Positions 21,290 through 34,248 of a DNA stretch of 64,000 bases are shown here, piece after piece; the first letter of the stretch is position 1; every line of letters begins with the position of its first letter. The DNA is from Conoideocrella luteorostrata (Eukaryota > Ascomycota > Sordariomycetes > Hypocreales > Clavicipitaceae). The notes under the pieces were generated by a model. That model ran no database searches and was not told where the DNA came from. It saw only the letters and a list, made by a program, of their open reading frames with translations. Made by a program: the position numbers and the translations under genes. The stretch is from positions 1 through 64,000 of the forward strand of contig JASWJB010000159.1 in assembly GCA_032433595.1 (NCBI GenBank), given 5' to 3'.

Positions 21290-24200
21290 TCATGACAGGT
21301 GAAAGGCTCCTTGGCCCTCTTTCATGGCTTTGTAAAGTTGCTTCTTCATCGTCTCAATCGAAGTATAGTCGGGCAACTTCAGGTAGTTCACACACGTCAT
21401 GACACTAGGCAGATAATCATCAGACCCGTAAGGGTGCTCGCTTGGCTTGCAAACGACGGTAAACATTGGTGTCAAACTTCGGAAACCTGGTGAAGAGTTA
21501 GCCACAAGGATCTGTGGGCGGAACCCGCAGCGCAGGGCTGAAGTTAGTTAACTCACCTCCTATTGGGAGTTTGGGGCTACCAGTGGTAAATTGCAAAAAG
21601 TCGCGACGGTTTTGTACGTCAAATTCGCTCATGGTCTGAAGCAAGTTCTTGACGCTGCGGCTGTCCATATTAAAACCGTGATCAGCCTTGATGGAGTCGG
21701 TAAGGGCTATGAGAAATATGAGATTAGTTTGCTTGTGGTAAATGCGAGGCTGCTGATGAATGTGATGGAAGGGCTTACTTTCTAGAGACCAGTCTTCTTC
21801 GACTTTTCCAAACAAGCTCACGAGCTCATCTGGGGTGAAGGCGCTTAACGCAGAATACGGGAAAACCTGCGAGAATCCAGTCCGGAACGCGTCCACCTGT
21901 TGCCGTACGCCAGAGCCAAGAGTCATATCAATGACCTTTTCGAGATAAACATCCACATTCTCAATGGTAACACGCTTGTGTGAGCCATTGTCTTCCAGTT
22001 CAATATTGGCATATCCTGGTAATGTGAAGTCCAGGCATAGATCCTCAAGACGAACATTGTCGATGACGATAGATTCAGTATCTGCCACTTTCTGTGCAGC
22101 GGTGCGGTTGGGGTCTTCGTCAATTTCTTTCTTGGCTAGTGCGAATTTCTTAATCGCTTTCAAGGATCGCGCCAGGCCAGGATCTACGATCTTGACTGCC
22201 CCGAGAGATGGCTTGATGCCTGTAGTTGGGGCATCTCCAATGCGGAAGAATATAGGGTTCAGGTGTATGTCAATGATGCGTGAGTCGATCATCGATCGTG
22301 CGACAAATTTTCCAAGCATCTTGAAAAGATGTAGGATGCGTTCGCCATTTGCCGCAGAAAGCTCTTCGGAATTGAGAGGACGGGGAAATAAACCATTCTG
22401 ACCACTCACAAACTCATCCGGACCAACAGAGTCCATTTCACGCCAGAGCTTAAGCTTCTTTTTGGAGAATTCCTTGGACACCGTCGAATAGAACTCTAGT
22501 GTCGGGCCCAAGCCTGTGCCCACCTCTTCAAAGTACTCAACCTCGAGAATGCTTTGAGAAGCCCCATACAGGTCCATGACCTTCAGAGCCGACTCGAGGA
22601 TCTTAAGTCGCGAAATTCTGACTTTCTGCCGTTGCAGACGACCAAGGAATGGCCTATCATTGTTGCGGTCCCTACGATTGTCTTCGGACTGTGCATTCTG
22701 CCATCTGGCCATCGATCGAGCATATCCAAACGATGTGGACTGAAGGAAGAGGTGTCTAGTCTCGAATGGGAATAAGAATGGATACAGGCGCGCCAGATCT
22801 TCGGACCAGCCTGGAAGGCAGCTGCTGGCGACAATAAGAGGCTCTTCAAGTTGCCTGTTCAATTTTGCAGTGAGCTTGGTGTTGACAAACTGCGACAAGG
22901 GCTCAACGTTGACGCTGATAGAACTATTCCTATTCTCGGCCAAAACATCTTCAGTATTTGCGTTCAGTTCGTGGAGAATATTGAGGAGGCGCAAAATAGA
23001 CGCCGTCGTTGGGTTCTTCGCCAAGGATGGCGAAATACCATTCACCATTTCCCCATCGCCATCTGAGTTGCTAACAAAAGATACAGGCTCAGTGGAAGGA
23101 GGTCCAGGGACACGCCGGAATTTGATAGGATGTGTAGCAGACCATATACTGCGGCTCACAAGTTCCTCAGAGCTTGATGTGGACGTGTGCACCGCGCGGT
23201 AAATAGTTGTCTCATTCGGGATCACTTTATTGTCGAGGCTGAATTCGATATGCCAGTCTTGCGGAACTGATTGTAGGGCTGAGGCGTACGACATGGCCGG
23301 CCTTGAATTTGAAGAAGTCGACGGCGTTGGCGTCCCCTGCCCAGAGGGAGGAGGTGGTGGAGGCGGCGGCAAACCTACAAGACCTTGGAGAGCTACAAGA
23401 GCACTACTACCACTACGCATGGAACCAAGAGCAGAGCCAGATGCAGAGGGGGTGAGAACCCTGGTTCCATCCTCCTTTCTGGCAGTAATTTTTCCGCCTG
23501 TAGCCACTTCCATGTTGACAGCGGAAGGGTCAGAGCCTGTGGCATGCTCTGCGGCATCAGCTATGTCCTCGTCGAGTTCACCGACGATAGCGTCCAAGGC
23601 ACTGGTGTCCTCCAAGTCGTCTTCGTCGGAAAGTTGCTTCTCATCAGCACATTCAAGTGTATTCTGCGGGTTATCTTCCTCAGTAGGAGGTGGCCGGGTT
23701 GGAGGTGTCTCCTCTGCAGAGGCTACTTGGCGTCTTGATGACCGGCGAAGCGAGCCCTTGCCATGAGATGGTCCGGCAGACTGCTCTTGAGGTGCCGATG
23801 GTGTGTTGGGCTGTGGCATAGATCGGTTTTTGGATCTGCGAGAGTAGCGAGAGCTTGAGGGGATTGCACCCGCGCCAGGCGGAGGAGGCGGAGGAGGAGG
23901 CACAGATCCGAAGGGTGACCTCTCAGCAAGACGGCCGCCGGCCGCCGCTGCAGCACCACTGAACTGCAAACCACCCATGCCAGCGACAGCAGCAAGGGCT
24001 CTGGAGAGCCCATCTCTACGGCCACTTGGTGGCCGTTCTGCCAAACTGATGCGGGGGCGAAGGTAGTCATCCAAGGACTTGAAGGTAGCAATGGCATGAA
24101 TAGAAACCATAATGTTCCGGTACGGTCGAGGAATGTTAGACTCGTCATCCGCAACAAGACGAAGTCGAATTTGTTTACCGAGCATGGAAGCTGGGCTGCT

Positions 24201-27200
24201 TCGGTTGCCGTCAAATGTATTGTGGTGAACCGTGAGAACCTCAAAATGCTCGGACCTACTGAGCAAATCTTGCATCTTGTGTACCAACACGCTAAATGGG
24301 GTAGCTGGTGAATCCGCTGTTGCCGTCTTTGGTCTTGTCTTGAGCGAATATCCCATGAAAATTTCAAGGAATGTGGATTGAGCAGATCGAGCCAGTTGCT
24401 CATCGGGGTTGCTAAAAATGTCGAGCAAGGTTTGAACAAGCCCAGATGCAAGAAGCTCAGCGCTGGTGACACTTTCAAGCATGTCAGAATCAAAGTAAGA
24501 CGCCAGCTTGGAGAGCAATTCTTTATTCTTCTTGGCGCTACCCAAACTGGCACCTGTGCGTTTCAGATAGTGTCCCTCAAGTTCAGCAGCCAACTCGGAC
24601 AAGTCTTTCAAAATAAGGCCAGCCTTAGTCTTCATAGATTTAGCATGATCCTCCTCTTCGTGTGTCTCAAGAAATTTCTTCGCAACATCTCGAATGCGAG
24701 ACCTCATTGATTTGATGTCTGAGGTGTATCGTTGAGGTGGCATGTCAACAGAAACTGTGGATCCGCGGGAACTGGCGGGAGACATGTCTCCTGGGACGTG
24801 ATCCGGATCGTTCTCTTCATCTTCCTCGACATCTTCCTCGACTCGGTTCTCACCAGCATCCTCATCCTCATCCCCCGACGATTCATCGCCAGGACCATCA
24901 TCCTCCTCATCACCAGCTTGGCTCGCATGTTCCTCAACATCTGAACTACGATGTGAAGGCTGCGCTTGATTTCCGGGTACATCTGCGGTAGGAGCTTTAC
25001 TCTTTTCCTCACCAGCGATGCTATCGTTGTCTTGTTGCTCGCCTGCTTCATTATTTTCCTCGCCATCTTCCCCTGCTTCTTCGTCTTCTTCGTCTTCGTC
25101 TTCGTCTTCTTCATCCTCGTCCTCATCATCGTTGTCATCCTCATCTTCATCTTCATCAACAGAATCTTCCTTCTTCAGATCCAAAGGGGCTTCTTGAGTT
25201 GCCAGCTTGTTTATTTCATGAAAGACACCTTCACGGTACAGCTGGTACCGGTAAATTGATTCCAGCCGACTGACAAGGAGTTCTGTTGCTTGCAGGCCGA
25301 GCATGACTAACGACGGGTGATCCTGTTGTGAGAGGATTGATGCTAAAAACGATGCATAGGGAACAGGGACTAAAGCTTCGATAAGAATGTCCTCATCCAA
25401 ATTAGACAGCATTTTGAGCTGTGCAGTAAGCACTTTTTGACGCACACTCAGATTAACTGTGCTTGAGAAGGCATCTGTCAATGTAGGAAAGATGATGAGT
25501 GCAAACCGCCGGACTTCGGGCTTACAGCCTTCCAAGAGTTCGAGCCTCTTATCATTCGGGCTTCGTCTGCTCCTGCCTCCGGCAGACGACGGTGTGATTG
25601 GTTCAGTCGAAGCCAGCAGCTCAACAAAATCGCCACAGGCTGGGTCAGCGTTACGGGGAAGGCTTGGCAACAGCTCGCAAATCACGTTGAGAGTCTCCAC
25701 GATTTGCTCTCTTGGACGGTGGATGAGAGCTTGCATCACGACGACACTGTCCAACTTGGAGGCAACATCCTCGGTGCCACTCGGGGGGGAAACGCCTGTC
25801 AAAATTTGGTACAGAGTCTCAACAACATTCAATTTAAAAAGCTCCGCTGAGAGGCGTGGACTCGCTCGAGCGGTAAAAGCCAAAACGCGAAGGAATTGAG
25901 TGTGAATACTAGATCCGATGAGATTCGTTGTTCCAGGAACCAACAGACGTAGGACGGCTCGAAGAAGATCGACACCGACCAGCTCCTCAAGCTTGGATGA
26001 CTGATATTTGAAGCTCTCAACGATACCAGATACGCAGAGAGATGCCTGTTCCACGACGCGTTGGTCGCTACTGTTAAGAACGTTGAGTAAAATGGGCATG
26101 ACCTCCTTAACCACGGGGAAGGAGTCATCAGGGATATTACGGCAGCAGTTGGCAGCTGTGGTAACCGCAGTTCTCTGCGTGCTAGTCGCAAAAAAGTCCA
26201 GGTACGAAAGGCATGCCGTAAGGCCGCCTTCTCGAACAATGCTTGAAGGATACTCGGCCGAAATTTTCTCTAGCGTGCTCAACGACTGTTCCGCCAGATC
26301 GATGAAAGATATCTCAAGAAGTTTCTGGCACAGTACTGGCACAGCATTGCCATACACAACATTGGCAACGCTTGCCGGTAAAGCCTCCATAAGATTGGCC
26401 AGACATCTGCATGCCAATAGCATAATCTCTGGGCTCTCGTCTTTATTCATGAGAGTAACCAACTCTTTGACAAAAGCATCAGGGGAGAAGTGACCTGAGA
26501 GATTATCTTCATTGGACACTAGTAAAATCTCAGAAAGTTCCTGCAGGGCTATTACTTGGACTGAAAGATCGTCTTCTCTCAGGTTGTTCAAGAGTTCACG
26601 AAGTCGGCCAGTGAGACCAGACATCATGCCTGTCAAAGCTCTCAGAGTACTGGAAAGCCCAGCAACCGCCCCGCCAGAACCGGCAAAGCCACCAAATGGG
26701 TCATCGTCATCCTCGTCATCTTCGTCTTCTTCTTCATGGTCTTCGTCATGGTCGTCAAAACGGTCAGTTTCGTTTTCATGCTGGTCGTCTTCACCATGGC
26801 CACCGTTGTCATCAACAGAGCTCTGGACCTGTGGAGAAGTGGGTGATCCCGATTCATTATTTGCGTCCGTTCCAGTCATAGCAGTATCTTGGTCAACAGT
26901 ACTGCTACCATGTTGTCTCAACCTTCGCGAGGTAGAAGCTGGAATAGATGCTATCTTTTTGCTGCGGCTGGGCTTTCTGCTCGAAGTCACTGGTTGGGTA
27001 ACCACCTCAGAGGGTTCAGGCGGTGAGGCCTGGCCACTACAGGTTGACAAAACTGGTTAGCCACTGCGCTTAAGCTAGTTGCAGAAGGATAGGATACAAA
27101 ATTCGAGGAACGGTGGTTGTTGGAAACAGCAAAGTGGGAGAAACAAAACCAGAACATACTCAGTGCCGTCCATGTCAGCTGCAGCCTTCCCCTTCCTCCG

Positions 27201-27470
27201 AGTTCTTTGAAGGGTTGGGAGGGAGGGCTCGGTAATCTTCTGTCTCTTGGACCGTCGACCCGAGATAGTAGGATGTGGTGCTGCAACAGATGCGAATGTC
27301 CTGTCGTGTGTAGCCGAAGACTTGCGTTTTCGGTCAAGCTGCGAGGTAGTGGTGGATGTAGTGGATGTAGTATTTGTGCCAGTAGGAGAAGAGAGAGCTA
27401 GAGTACCAGCAGATTGAGCTGCCTGGCTCGCAGCTTGGCGGGCTGAGGACCTGGTAATTCTGGGAGACAT
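21290..27470 (-). CDS. HECT-type E3 ubiquitin ligase, Ufd4/TRIP12 family
   Basis: Ufd4-type ligases add ubiquitin chains to ubiquitin-fusion and N-degron substrates. Exons on the minus strand: 27160-27470, 21779-27036, 21557-21706, 21290-21486; introns 123, 72 and 70 bp; 1971 residues. Seen: basic N-terminus with [10 protein letters not shown], an acidic run before [16 protein letters not shown]-like repeats (about 230-700) with [14 protein letters not shown] and [14 protein letters not shown], a long Asp/Glu tract (about 725-770), and the C-terminal HECT domain with [35 protein letters not shown] and the catalytic Cys in [14 protein letters not shown] (Cys 1938 by my count), ending GAFHLS. 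The last two introns fall inside the HECT domain and rejoin exact family sequence. The large ORF reads through to a stop at 21498 if the last intron is ignored, so naive calls lose the catalytic Cys. Confidence 0.95.
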
Positions 27471-29657
27471 CAGTTAACGAGGATCCCCAAACACTCGCAT
27501 CCGAAGGTGGTAAAGCAATGGTGAAGAATGAGGGTGTGAAACAAAACAGCCGCAACAATCACAGAGAGATGCTGAGCAATAGATTTGTTTGCCAGCCTGA
27601 TCCGATGGTGGATAAAGTGAATGGGAGGTCAGGGAAAGTCAAATGTCCAGTAAGTTTTGTGGCAGGGTTACAAGCTCCGTTCCCCAGGCATCAAGTCGGC
27701 ACCTGCAGATTGCGGGGGGGTTGAAGGGGAGCTCGACAGTGTAAAGTTGATGTTGTCAAAGACTATGTGAGCGGAGATAATACAATGCACCTTGAGGAAC
27801 GCAAACGAAGGGACAAAGCTGCAGGCATGACACCAGTATGGAACAAGTTGATGTTGGGTCGGGTTGGAGTGGCGTGAATAAGGGACAAGATGGAATTTCA
27901 CGGCCGGGCCAACCGTCCAGTCGGCCCACAGGTCAAATATGTCAAAACAGAAATGTAGGGAGGAGGACCATCAACACTTGGTAATTCTAGGTGGCTCCGC
28001 AGGTGCAACGGGGGTCTGTATATTTGGTGAAGGTCGGATGGACTGCAGACAGCTGTTGCGCAGTCTCAAGCCCATCAACTGCTTTGGTCAGATGCACAGC
28101 AGAAACCGTTCGTTCGATGCAGGTCGAGGCAACAGTGTCTTGACCATGGAGCAGGAAAGTGACACAAATCCATACGTAAAGTAGAATATAGTAAAATAAA
28201 AGGCATACCAGGACGCAATGAACCGCAACTTGATGTCCTTACCTTTGAGGGGTGGCGGCAGAGGTAATCACAGCACCGTAGGCTGTCGACGTCGACGTGG
28301 CAAGTCGCACTTCGTTGTCACCTGCCAATGTTTGTTCTGCCATGCCCGGACTACGCCATCAGGAAGGCAGGCACGGGTTCGCTGAAATACAACGACGGGG
28401 GAAGGGGCGAGGGGGAAGGGCCGGTTGTGCGTGCAGTTGTGCGTGCAGTTGTGCGTGCAGTTGTGCGTATGCGTGGGCGTAGGTGTATACGCTATGCAGC
28501 GAGGCAACGAGAGGCTAAAAGAAAAGAAAGACTGCGATAGCAACGTGGTTTGTGCGTCGGGCCGTTCGTTGGGTTGGGAATAAGATTGATCGTTCGGTTG
28601 AGAGGCTGTCGAGCTGGAATACTCCAGACTGCGAGAGTACGGGGCTGGTTTCGGGGATTCTTTGTTCCTCGTATCGTGCTGTGCGGCTTGAGAGAGTGTT
28701 GTGCAGTTGGGACACGTAGGCGGACAAAGGGTGGTGTCTTCTACGATAAAGATTCCGCGGCAAGAAGTCTGGTTGGTAATGCTGCCTCATACGTTGTCGT
28801 TCCGGTCGTATGGGGAACGGTGAGCAATGTGTGTGGTTAGGTTAGGCAGTGGTTGGATGACTGACGTGAGGTTCCGTGGAGGCCAGAACACATACAAGCA
28901 ACAACTGTTTTATGGAGCATGGAGGGTCAATGTCCATAAATAATACGGAGTAACCTACGTCTCGGTCCATTAAAAGGCTGCGACTCGTCCGTGTCCCACC
29001 GAAACAAGCGGCACCCGTGGCTTTCCATTCGACGAGCCATCCGTCATGCTATCCGCCGATAAGCTGGAGTGAGCCCTGTGCTTCTTCCGCTTCGGGTTTG
29101 GCGCTGCTACTCCAGGCGGCAGAACGCTGCGATAGCGGTGCTTTGTCGAACTTTGTCAGGTGTCTGGTGTCGTGGTACGGTCTGCACGCTTAAATCCAGC
29201 CACGACATGGCATTGACGTCTGATTTGTTGCCAGCTGAGGCTCAGTCTCGACAGCCGTGAACTGCCAAGTTTCGAGAGAACCAGATGCATTAGTCAGTTA
29301 TTGTGTTTCCAACCAGATCTTATTCCCAATTTCCACCTCTTGTGCAACCTGCATCTGTGGTTGTTAGGGCCAGGCTCCAGAATTCCATCATACCCTGTGG
29401 AGGACTTCAATTACGACCAGACACAACGAATTTGTATTTAATACCCACCCACAAAGATGACGACTTGCTCCAGTTTACGTTAGTACTTTGAGCCCGATGC
29501 AAATATGTTTTGTAATTATGGATGTATAGCACTAGCGGCCATTGTGAATCACTAAAGATTAATTTCATGACCTTAGTATCTCGATTTGCACTTTGTTCAC
29601 GGAGTACTATTTAATCATCTCCAGTATCTCAGCATGTTTACTCTTCTATAAATAAAG
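27471..29657. other. Long intergenic region upstream of the HECT ligase
   Basis: 2.2 kb between two minus-strand genes. It contains the ligase promoter and leader. Also seen are a 12-bp tandem repeat (28424-28466), one 9-mer TACGGAGTA (28944-28952) and a one-mismatch copy (CACGGAGTA) near 29599. Short frames here have no family resemblance. A non-coding transcript is possible but unsupported. Confidence 0.5.
28424..28466. repeat. 12-bp tandem repeat, three perfect copies plus a partial one
   Basis: The unit GTTGTGCGTGCA repeats from 28424 to 28459, followed by a partial copy. It lies in the leader or promoter region of the HECT ligase gene, about 950 bp upstream of its ATG. Confidence 0.9.
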
Positions 29658-31129
29658 CTAGCTCTCTATCTTGAGAGATTCCTTGCCACCGTCATACTCA
29701 GCAAAGTCGTACTCGTCAGGATATTTGTCCAGCATCTCGCGAAGCTCCGTAATCTGGGCTTTCAAGTCCGGTGTCAACTCCTCGTAGATATCCTCAAACA
29801 TGGTCCGCAGCGCAGGCTTCTTTTCTTTTTCAGCCTCGGAGAAACCCTTCAGGATCTCCTTTCTCAGGCTATCTCTGGCCTCCTTCTCCTTCGCCTCGTC
29901 CCAGCAGCCCTTAGCCTCCATCCATTTTCTCAATCGAGTGATGGGGTTATCCCGCCTCTTCCAGTCTTCAACCTCGACACGAGCGCGGTAAGCAAATGAG
30001 TCATCAGAAGTGCTGTGGTGAGATACACGGTACGTCATGCACTCGATCAGGATGGGTTTTCCGCCATCTTGAAGGGCCATGTCTCGGGCTTTCTTGACAG
30101 CCTCGCGAACAGCCCAGATATCATTACCGTCAATGCGGATGGTGTCGATACCGTAACCAATGCCTCGGCTAGCAATACCATCACCGCGATATTGGTCTAG
30201 AGTTGGTGTGGAAATGGCATACCCGTTATTACGACATATGAAAATGACGGGGCATGATCTCGTAGCTGCAATGTTCATGGCGGCGTGGAAGTCTCCTTCA
30301 CTGGCGGCACCTTCGCCGAAGAAGCAAACTGCCACCTTGGCTTTAGAGTTAGGATCCTGCAACTTTTGCATCCTGAGAGCATATCCAGCGCCAGAGGCCT
30401 GGGGAATTTGTGTTGCTAGTGGCGAAGAGACAGTATGCTATGAGATTAACAGTCTGTCAGCCGATTACAACAGCAGCAGCGACATCAACAACAATAACGA
30501 GCGGCGCGAGTGGCGATATGGATACTTTCGGACCGAAGTGTACTCACAATATTTAATCGTTTGCTCCCATAGTGAACAGGCATATTTCTTCCCTTTCCAG
30601 GGTCGTTCTTATTCGCAAATAGCTGTGACATGAACTCCTTGGTCGTCATCCCCCTCTCTTTGAAGAACCCTTGCTCTCTGTACTGGCAATACACGGGATC
30701 CTCGGGGTCCAAAACACTCGAGCTTCCCACACTGACAGCCTCCTCGCCGGCGCTCACCATGTAGAAGCTCAGCCGACCTTGCCGTTGTGCATCAAACATG
30801 ATCAAATCCATGATTGAAATGAACAGCATGTCCTTGTATAGCTTCACGACCGCCTCGTCTGAGATATCGGGTGAAAACAACTCGTCGACGACTACACCAT
30901 TTTGGTCAACGGCTCGGTAGGTCGGCAGAGCGGTGTATGATTCAGGATGCTCGAATTTAAGGTCAGTGGTAAAGGCGCTTTTCAGAGCACCAGGAAAGGA
31001 AACATAGTCGGAATTGGGTCGCTGGGAGACACTACTGGCGGCGCGAATGGGGGTTCGAAAGGTAGGCGTCTTGGTGATTGGTGTCGTTGCCCTCCGAAGA
31101 TGGAAACTTCGGATTACGCGAGACTTCAT
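29658..31129 (-). CDS. Branched-chain 2-oxoacid dehydrogenase E1 component, alpha subunit (BCKDHA type)
   Basis: Thiamine-diphosphate E1-alpha of the mitochondrial complex that decarboxylates the 2-oxoacids of valine, leucine and isoleucine. Exons on the minus strand: 30548-31129 and 29658-30437 with a 110-bp intron; 453 residues. Seen: Arg/Ser/Thr-rich mitochondrial presequence, GRLSFYMVSAGEEA, the thiamine-diphosphate segment GEGAASEG to CRNNGYAIS, and the regulatory loop HHSTSDDS, which in animal enzymes carries the inactivating phosphoserine. The intron rejoins KRLNI to HTVSSPLATQIPQA, as in homologs. The HHSTSDDS loop and the GRLSFYMVS motif separate it from pyruvate dehydrogenase E1-alpha. 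Divergent from the microgene and COQ5. Confidence 0.95.
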
Positions 31130-31989
31130 GGCGAAGGCTATGAAAGTACGTCAGGAAGCGCAACTGTAGCAGAATCGCCTTTGATCTCTCCACGCTTGAC
31201 GGTCGAAAGAAAGAAAACCGAGCAAAAGGGAATCTATTTTCTAGTGTTGCCGTCGTGCACCGAGGGGGAAAGATGGCTGTCCACGGTTTACGGCCTGCGA
31301 CGGTGATGACGATCTGAGCCGACAGAACCCGCGTCGGCACAGTCGTGGCACTCCATAGGCCGAGCCAGCCACGAGCACTAACCACCGGAAAGTCCTTAAA
31401 TCGATGCAGCTCACCTTTGGCAATACGTAACTAAATAAGAATTTGCACAGCGGTAAATACCTTTAATCATGCTAGTACGGAGTACGCAGGACATTGTACT
31501 AATTTGAGTTGCCGCTATTCAAGAAGAAGACAGAAACTAGACTACGGTGGATGTAGATTATTCTTGGAGACGCTCTAGTGCAAACATGCATAATAAGACC
31601 CAATCCCATCCATCTCGTGTTGATTGATTCATTGCAACTCGACGACGGGTCGACAGTGCCAGCAGCCAGCTGCTGGCAACGGGCAGCGGGCAGCTCGTCA
31701 TGGCACGAGTGCTTCTATGATCAATGTGTTTATGTGTATCTAAAGTGAATCCCGCAGAGACTTGTCGTCGGCAATGTTCTATTTATTCGTCTCCTCTTTC
31801 TCCTGTGTTCGCTACTAAACCACATCTGCCAACTTTTATCTGCAGCTCGTAGTGATTGCAATTGCCATTCCATTCGACTGCATTCCTTCATAGCCACGAG
31901 GTTCGATCTCCAAAGCCCAGAGCCATCAGCCGCACCGATATACACAACAGCTACGAGCATCTTGGTTTGCAACCAAGATATTCAAGACA
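31130..31989. promoter_or_regulatory. Divergent intergenic region, E1-alpha / microprotein and COQ5
   Basis: 860 bp of promoter and leaders for the minus-strand E1-alpha and the plus-strand pair. One exact 9-mer TACGGAGTA lies at 31476-31484. No other feature is supported. Confidence 0.5.
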
Positions 31990-33440
<1,451 letters not shown>

Positions 33441-33813
33441 TGGAATGATTTGTATGATTAGAAGTCTGTTGTATGATACTGCTGCTGAAACAACCACTTT
33501 GCGGGCAGATTACGATGCCATGATACGCAAGATCGGAGCTGCTACTCATGTCTCATATATGAAGCTACTCGTAGAGGAGGTATAAAATACAAGACATTTT
33601 GCGCCTGCGAGCGCCTTGGTACAGTTAAGTCTGCACGGCCACGCTGTGCAGTTACACTGAAGCAGAATAAAAGGCATTACCAAATTACAACTTAGATCGA
33701 ACAGCATGAAGCTACGCCGCAAAGCCGACGTCAGTCCATACCAAGGATCACCATACATCCTCTCACATCACTCATCTTTACAAGAGCCGGTCTGATTTTG
33801 TAAACGTCGCGTT

Positions 33814-33864
<51 letters not shown>

Positions 33865-34248
33865 TCTGTCTCTGCCCTCGCTCCACCCCAAGTCCAGACA
33901 GCAATCATATTATCTACGCAGAGATAGATATGTTGAACTCCATACAAATCAAAATTGAAAGTGGAAAATAGGTGCCAGATCGTTTGGGGAACAGATCCCC
34001 GCTGGCTTAATATTCATTAAGTACACGTGCGCAGTAAAGCGGCCCAAGCGGAACCTGAAAGACGCGGCTCTTTGTCCTCCTCCCTCCCCTTTACCTTGCT
34101 CCAAAGTTAGAATCAAATGCGATCAAAAGAAATCGAGAGAACAAAAACTACGGCTTAGTTGCCGTGTTGCTGTGATGGATGCGAAAATAAGACGGAATAT
34201 TCAACAACAAGTTGCGAGCGGGACTGAAAACAGCTAGCCATCATTTTC
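33441..34248. other. Convergent intergenic region with CT microsatellite
   Basis: 808 bp between COQ5 and the DUF2433 gene. Contains a CT tract at 33816-33873, uninterrupted to about 33850. No gene seen. Confidence 0.55.
33816..33873. repeat. (CT)n microsatellite
   Basis: A run of CT dinucleotides starting at 33816, pure for about 35 bp and then interrupted by TA and TG steps to about 33873. Likely length-polymorphic between strains. Confidence 0.95.

Noticed and set aside
24704..25159. Met/Lys-rich minus-strand frame and its antisense partners within the HECT gene
   Set aside because: Frame-shifted reading of the Asp/Glu microsatellite; low complexity only.
28424..28466. CRISPR-like array
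   Set aside because: Direct 12-bp copies without spacers in a eukaryotic genome; a simple tandem repeat.
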